DNA from: Aotearoamyces nothofagi
Lineage: Eukaryota > Ascomycota > Leotiomycetes > Leotiales > Tympanidaceae
Assembly (NCBI GenBank): GCA_015345905.1
Contig: JADDTR010000010.1
Span: forward strand, 682,001-746,000
Length of the DNA stretch: 64,000 bases
Direction: 5' to 3'
Shown: positions 61,802 to 64,000 of the stretch, one piece after another
How the letters are laid out: the number at the start of each line of letters is the position of its first letter
Numbering within the stretch: position 1 is the first letter of the stretch
The notes under the pieces: model-generated
Told to the model about the DNA's origin: nothing
The model's database searches: none
What the model saw: the letters and a program-made list of their open reading frames with translations, nothing else
Translations under genes and position numbers: made by a program

Positions 61802-62866
61802 ATGGCAGACGGAGCAAGGTATGTGCTCATAGCACTACCGCTAGATTATTTCGCTAATAATCGCATAGTCCAGTAGCTACTGATCTCACGTCCGAGCCAA
61901 AACTTGATCAACCTTCTTCACCTCGCGCTGCAAAGCGAAGGAAAGCTTCAACTTCTGACCAAGCAGCAAAGAGAGCACGCAGATCTACGGGAACTGGCGC
62001 AGACTCGCCGTTAACTCTACGTTCCTCTCCTCCTGGCTCACCTCGAGTAGAAATAGCAAAGGAGATAGCCGAAGATGCTCTCACAGAACGACGTAAGAGT
62101 AGTGTTCAAGAAGAACGTAAGCGCGGGCAACGATTATTCGGGGGTCTCCTTAATACTCTCAGTCAGAGCACTTCGAATGTCCAGCAGAAGAAGCGATTAG
62201 AAATTGAGAAGCGTCAGCAAGAGAAGGCGAGGCTACAAAAGGCAGAGGATGAATCTCGAAGAGCCGAAAGACTTCAGAAGCTCAAAGAAGTTCGGAGCCG
62301 AGAGCAGGTAAAGTTTGACGAACAATCTGTAGGTGATTATGAGCCAATGACAGAGATATTGAAGCTAATCTTAGATATAGATGCGGATACGGCACTCGAA
62401 CATAATTGCTAAGGCGCAGTTCTTCTCTACAAAAACAGAGCCGAAGTTGGTAAGTCATGAGGCTTGCCGCATTACTGAATAACATGAATACTGACATTTT
62501 TAGTATTACAAGCCATGGGAATTATTACCGGGAGATGCCCAACGTGTCAAAGACCAAATCGCAGACGCAGAGAGAGTAATTGAGCGTGAAGTCCAAGAAT
62601 TCAAGAGGCGGCACAGTTCTGAATCTCAGCAACAGACATTACCGGATCTAGCAGAGAAGAGTGATGGCTCAGCCGCTAAGACTGTGGGTGAGCACTATGT
62701 AGAAACTTCGTCTGTTCCTAGTGTTACTGCTGTTCTCACAGATTCTACTAATTCTCAAACCCCTGCACATGCAAATCTGTCTAGCAAATCCGATGTGGAA
62801 AGAGCCCCGTCAGCTGAAAATGAGGAAGTTCTTTTAGAGGCAGAGGAAGATACAGTTATCTACTGA
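61802..62866 (+). CDS. Pinin/SDK/MemA-domain protein
   Basis: Exons 61802-61818, 61869-62328, 62381-62449 and 62504-62866 (introns 50, 52 and 54 nt), 302 aa. Pinin is a nuclear protein associated with the exon-junction complex and alternative splicing. After a Ser/Lys-rich start (MADGASPVATDL), the conserved block begins KRGQRLFGGLLNTLSQSTSN, followed by a charged coiled coil (KRLEIEKRQQEKARLQKAED), then REQVKFDEQSMRIRHSN and TKTEPKLYYKPWELLPGD. These are hallmark pinin-domain segments. The tail is acidic. Each junction restores the family reading. Neighbour RDS3 supports a splicing role. Confidence 0.9.
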
Positions 62867-64000
62867 TCACACGATGCAACCTGGCCTTCATGCTGATAGT
62901 GTGTTTTGTATTTCGCCGGAAGGCATTTGAGAGGAGTATAGCTTCAAATACCCGTGTGTTGATTCAGTACTTTGATATAAAAATAGTCGCATAAGGCTGT
63001 CGTCACTGAATACTGCAGGTCAGCGATTCTGTAACTTGCAACTCATGTTCGGCGTATCGAAACACGTGATCCAAATGCTTAATGCCTGCGTGGATAATAC
63101 TCTGCCGACTTCGTTCGTGAACCGAAGCCTTTCTATATCAAGGAGAAGAAGTGGAAATGCATCTTGGCAGTAGTGCAAACTGAATATACTAAGCATGGCA
63201 ATTTACCAAAACCCAACATCTCTCGGGTTCTATTACTGCAGAGTTGCCATGCCCTCTAAGTCAGTATTAGGAAAGGTGCTGCGCCAAAGATGACCAGTTG
63301 CTAGGAGAGGAATAGTTAGACGAGGAGATCAGGATAATTCTACAGGGCGCCCAGCCTTTCCCGGCCGCCATGACTTCAGTAAGTTCTGTTCGCGATGCCA
63401 AATGCTGCTTTAAACACCACAAATTCGACCCGGCACCTATCTCACGCTCTGAGCTTGATTGCAACCAGACTGAGCATTACCGCCTCTTATCTGCTTGGAA
63501 TCACAGCACCCTACCGTATAACTGATGCTATTGACATGTCTATGGTTTGGCGTGCCATCTCCGGCGTTTTGAGATCCCGAAGGTCTGCTGGCATTTCTTT
63601 GATCAGACTTTATAACGTGGAGGTAGAGGGTTGCCAACAGCAGACATATTCGGTATGCCTGCATTGGATACCATTTTATGCTCTTTTATATCCGACTTTG
63701 GTATACCCGTCAGCGAGCAGCATGCCTTGAAAGGTCTTGGTGTAGGTGAGAATCGCATTCCTTCGAGGATAGATGGAATCCAGCCCAGCGTGTAGAGTGG
63801 CAGTATTATGTCGCCGAGACACTGCTTACTCCCTAGATACCTCACTGCAGATCTGTGGCAGTGTCGCATCCATACAACTTAGACGGCTGAATAGCAAGGT
63901 AGTCACGTTCAACACGCTTGGACTACGCGTTTGGAATAGCACCCGCCGCAGTGGTGTAATTGGATCTATCCAGTCCCGCTGCGATGGTATCGGTATCCAC
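62867..64000. other. Unresolved right edge
   Basis: No gene can be called with confidence. An ATG in very strong context (GCCGCCATGACTTCA) at 63370 is directly followed by a GTAAGT donor. A stretch at 63616-63795 reads RGLPTADIFGMPALDTIL, while the opposite strand is also open with AGIPNMSAVGNPLPPRYKV. I recognise neither. A gene may begin here and run past the edge, or this may be decayed sequence. Confidence 0.4.

Overview
The window is nuclear DNA of a filamentous ascomycete (Pezizomycotina). Most genes carry short GT-AG introns (44-116 nt) with CTAAC/CTGAC-like branch sites, the intergenic gaps run from about 70 bp to 2.8 kb, and the gene set is fungal (RIF1, PIG-S, Fat1-type acyl-CoA synthetase, DPH2, JIP5, a HET-protein remnant, PEX26-like peroxin). 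Leotiomycetes would fit, but that is only an inference. No rRNA, tRNA, intact transposon or CRISPR array was seen.

Layout. 1-4.4 kb: the 3' part of a large, unrecognised protein with about eleven zinc-finger-like modules (+). 5.5-13.5 kb: glucose-6-phosphate 1-epimerase (-), a possible tiny spliced gene (+), and RIF1 (-). 14-19.5 kb: a pantothenate/allantoate-type MFS transporter (-), an ER-type prolyl 4-hydroxylase-like enzyme (+) and the GPI-transamidase subunit PIG-S (-). 19.7-20.7 kb: the C-terminal remnant of a HET-type incompatibility protein. 21.3-23.3 kb: a FATP/Fat1-type very-long-chain acyl-CoA synthetase (+) with a GC-AG intron. 25-33 kb: a four-TM MARVEL-like protein (+), DPH2 (-), JIP5 (-) and an anhydro-N-acetylmuramate kinase homologue (-). 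33-35.7 kb: a gene-poor stretch with simple repeats and a strongly AT-rich island. 35.7-44.1 kb: a conserved unknown (+), a MAPEG/microsomal GST-like protein (-), an X-family DNA polymerase (-), an epoxide hydrolase (-) and a PRCC-type protein (-). 44.4-64 kb: SIN1/AVO1 of TORC2 (+), a saccharopine-dehydrogenase-like reductase (-), ribosomal protein eL43 (+), a RING-PHD protein (+), mitoribosomal mL46 (+), a PARN-like deadenylase (-), a PEX26-like peroxin (+), RDS3/PHF5A (-), pinin (+), and about 1.1 kb at the right edge that I could not resolve.

How it fits together. This is mostly housekeeping chromosome: genome maintenance (RIF1, Pol X), translation and ribosomes (DPH2, JIP5, eL43, mL46), RNA processing (RDS3, pinin, the deadenylase), and membrane, lipid and peroxisome functions (PIG-S, Fat1, PEX26, MAPEG). 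Several pairs are head to head across short shared promoters: PRCC/SIN1, reductase/eL43, deadenylase/PEX26, and notably RDS3/pinin, both splicing-linked. Base composition is patchy: much of 4.4-33 kb is GC-richer, most sequence after about 37 kb is AT-richer, and the AT island lies near the change. I found no obviously new multi-gene system. The best leads are the zinc-finger protein at the left edge, the AnmK homologue in a fungus, the RDS3-pinin pair, the HET remnant, and unusual splicing (GC-AG intron, a 7-nt first coding exon, stop-free introns).
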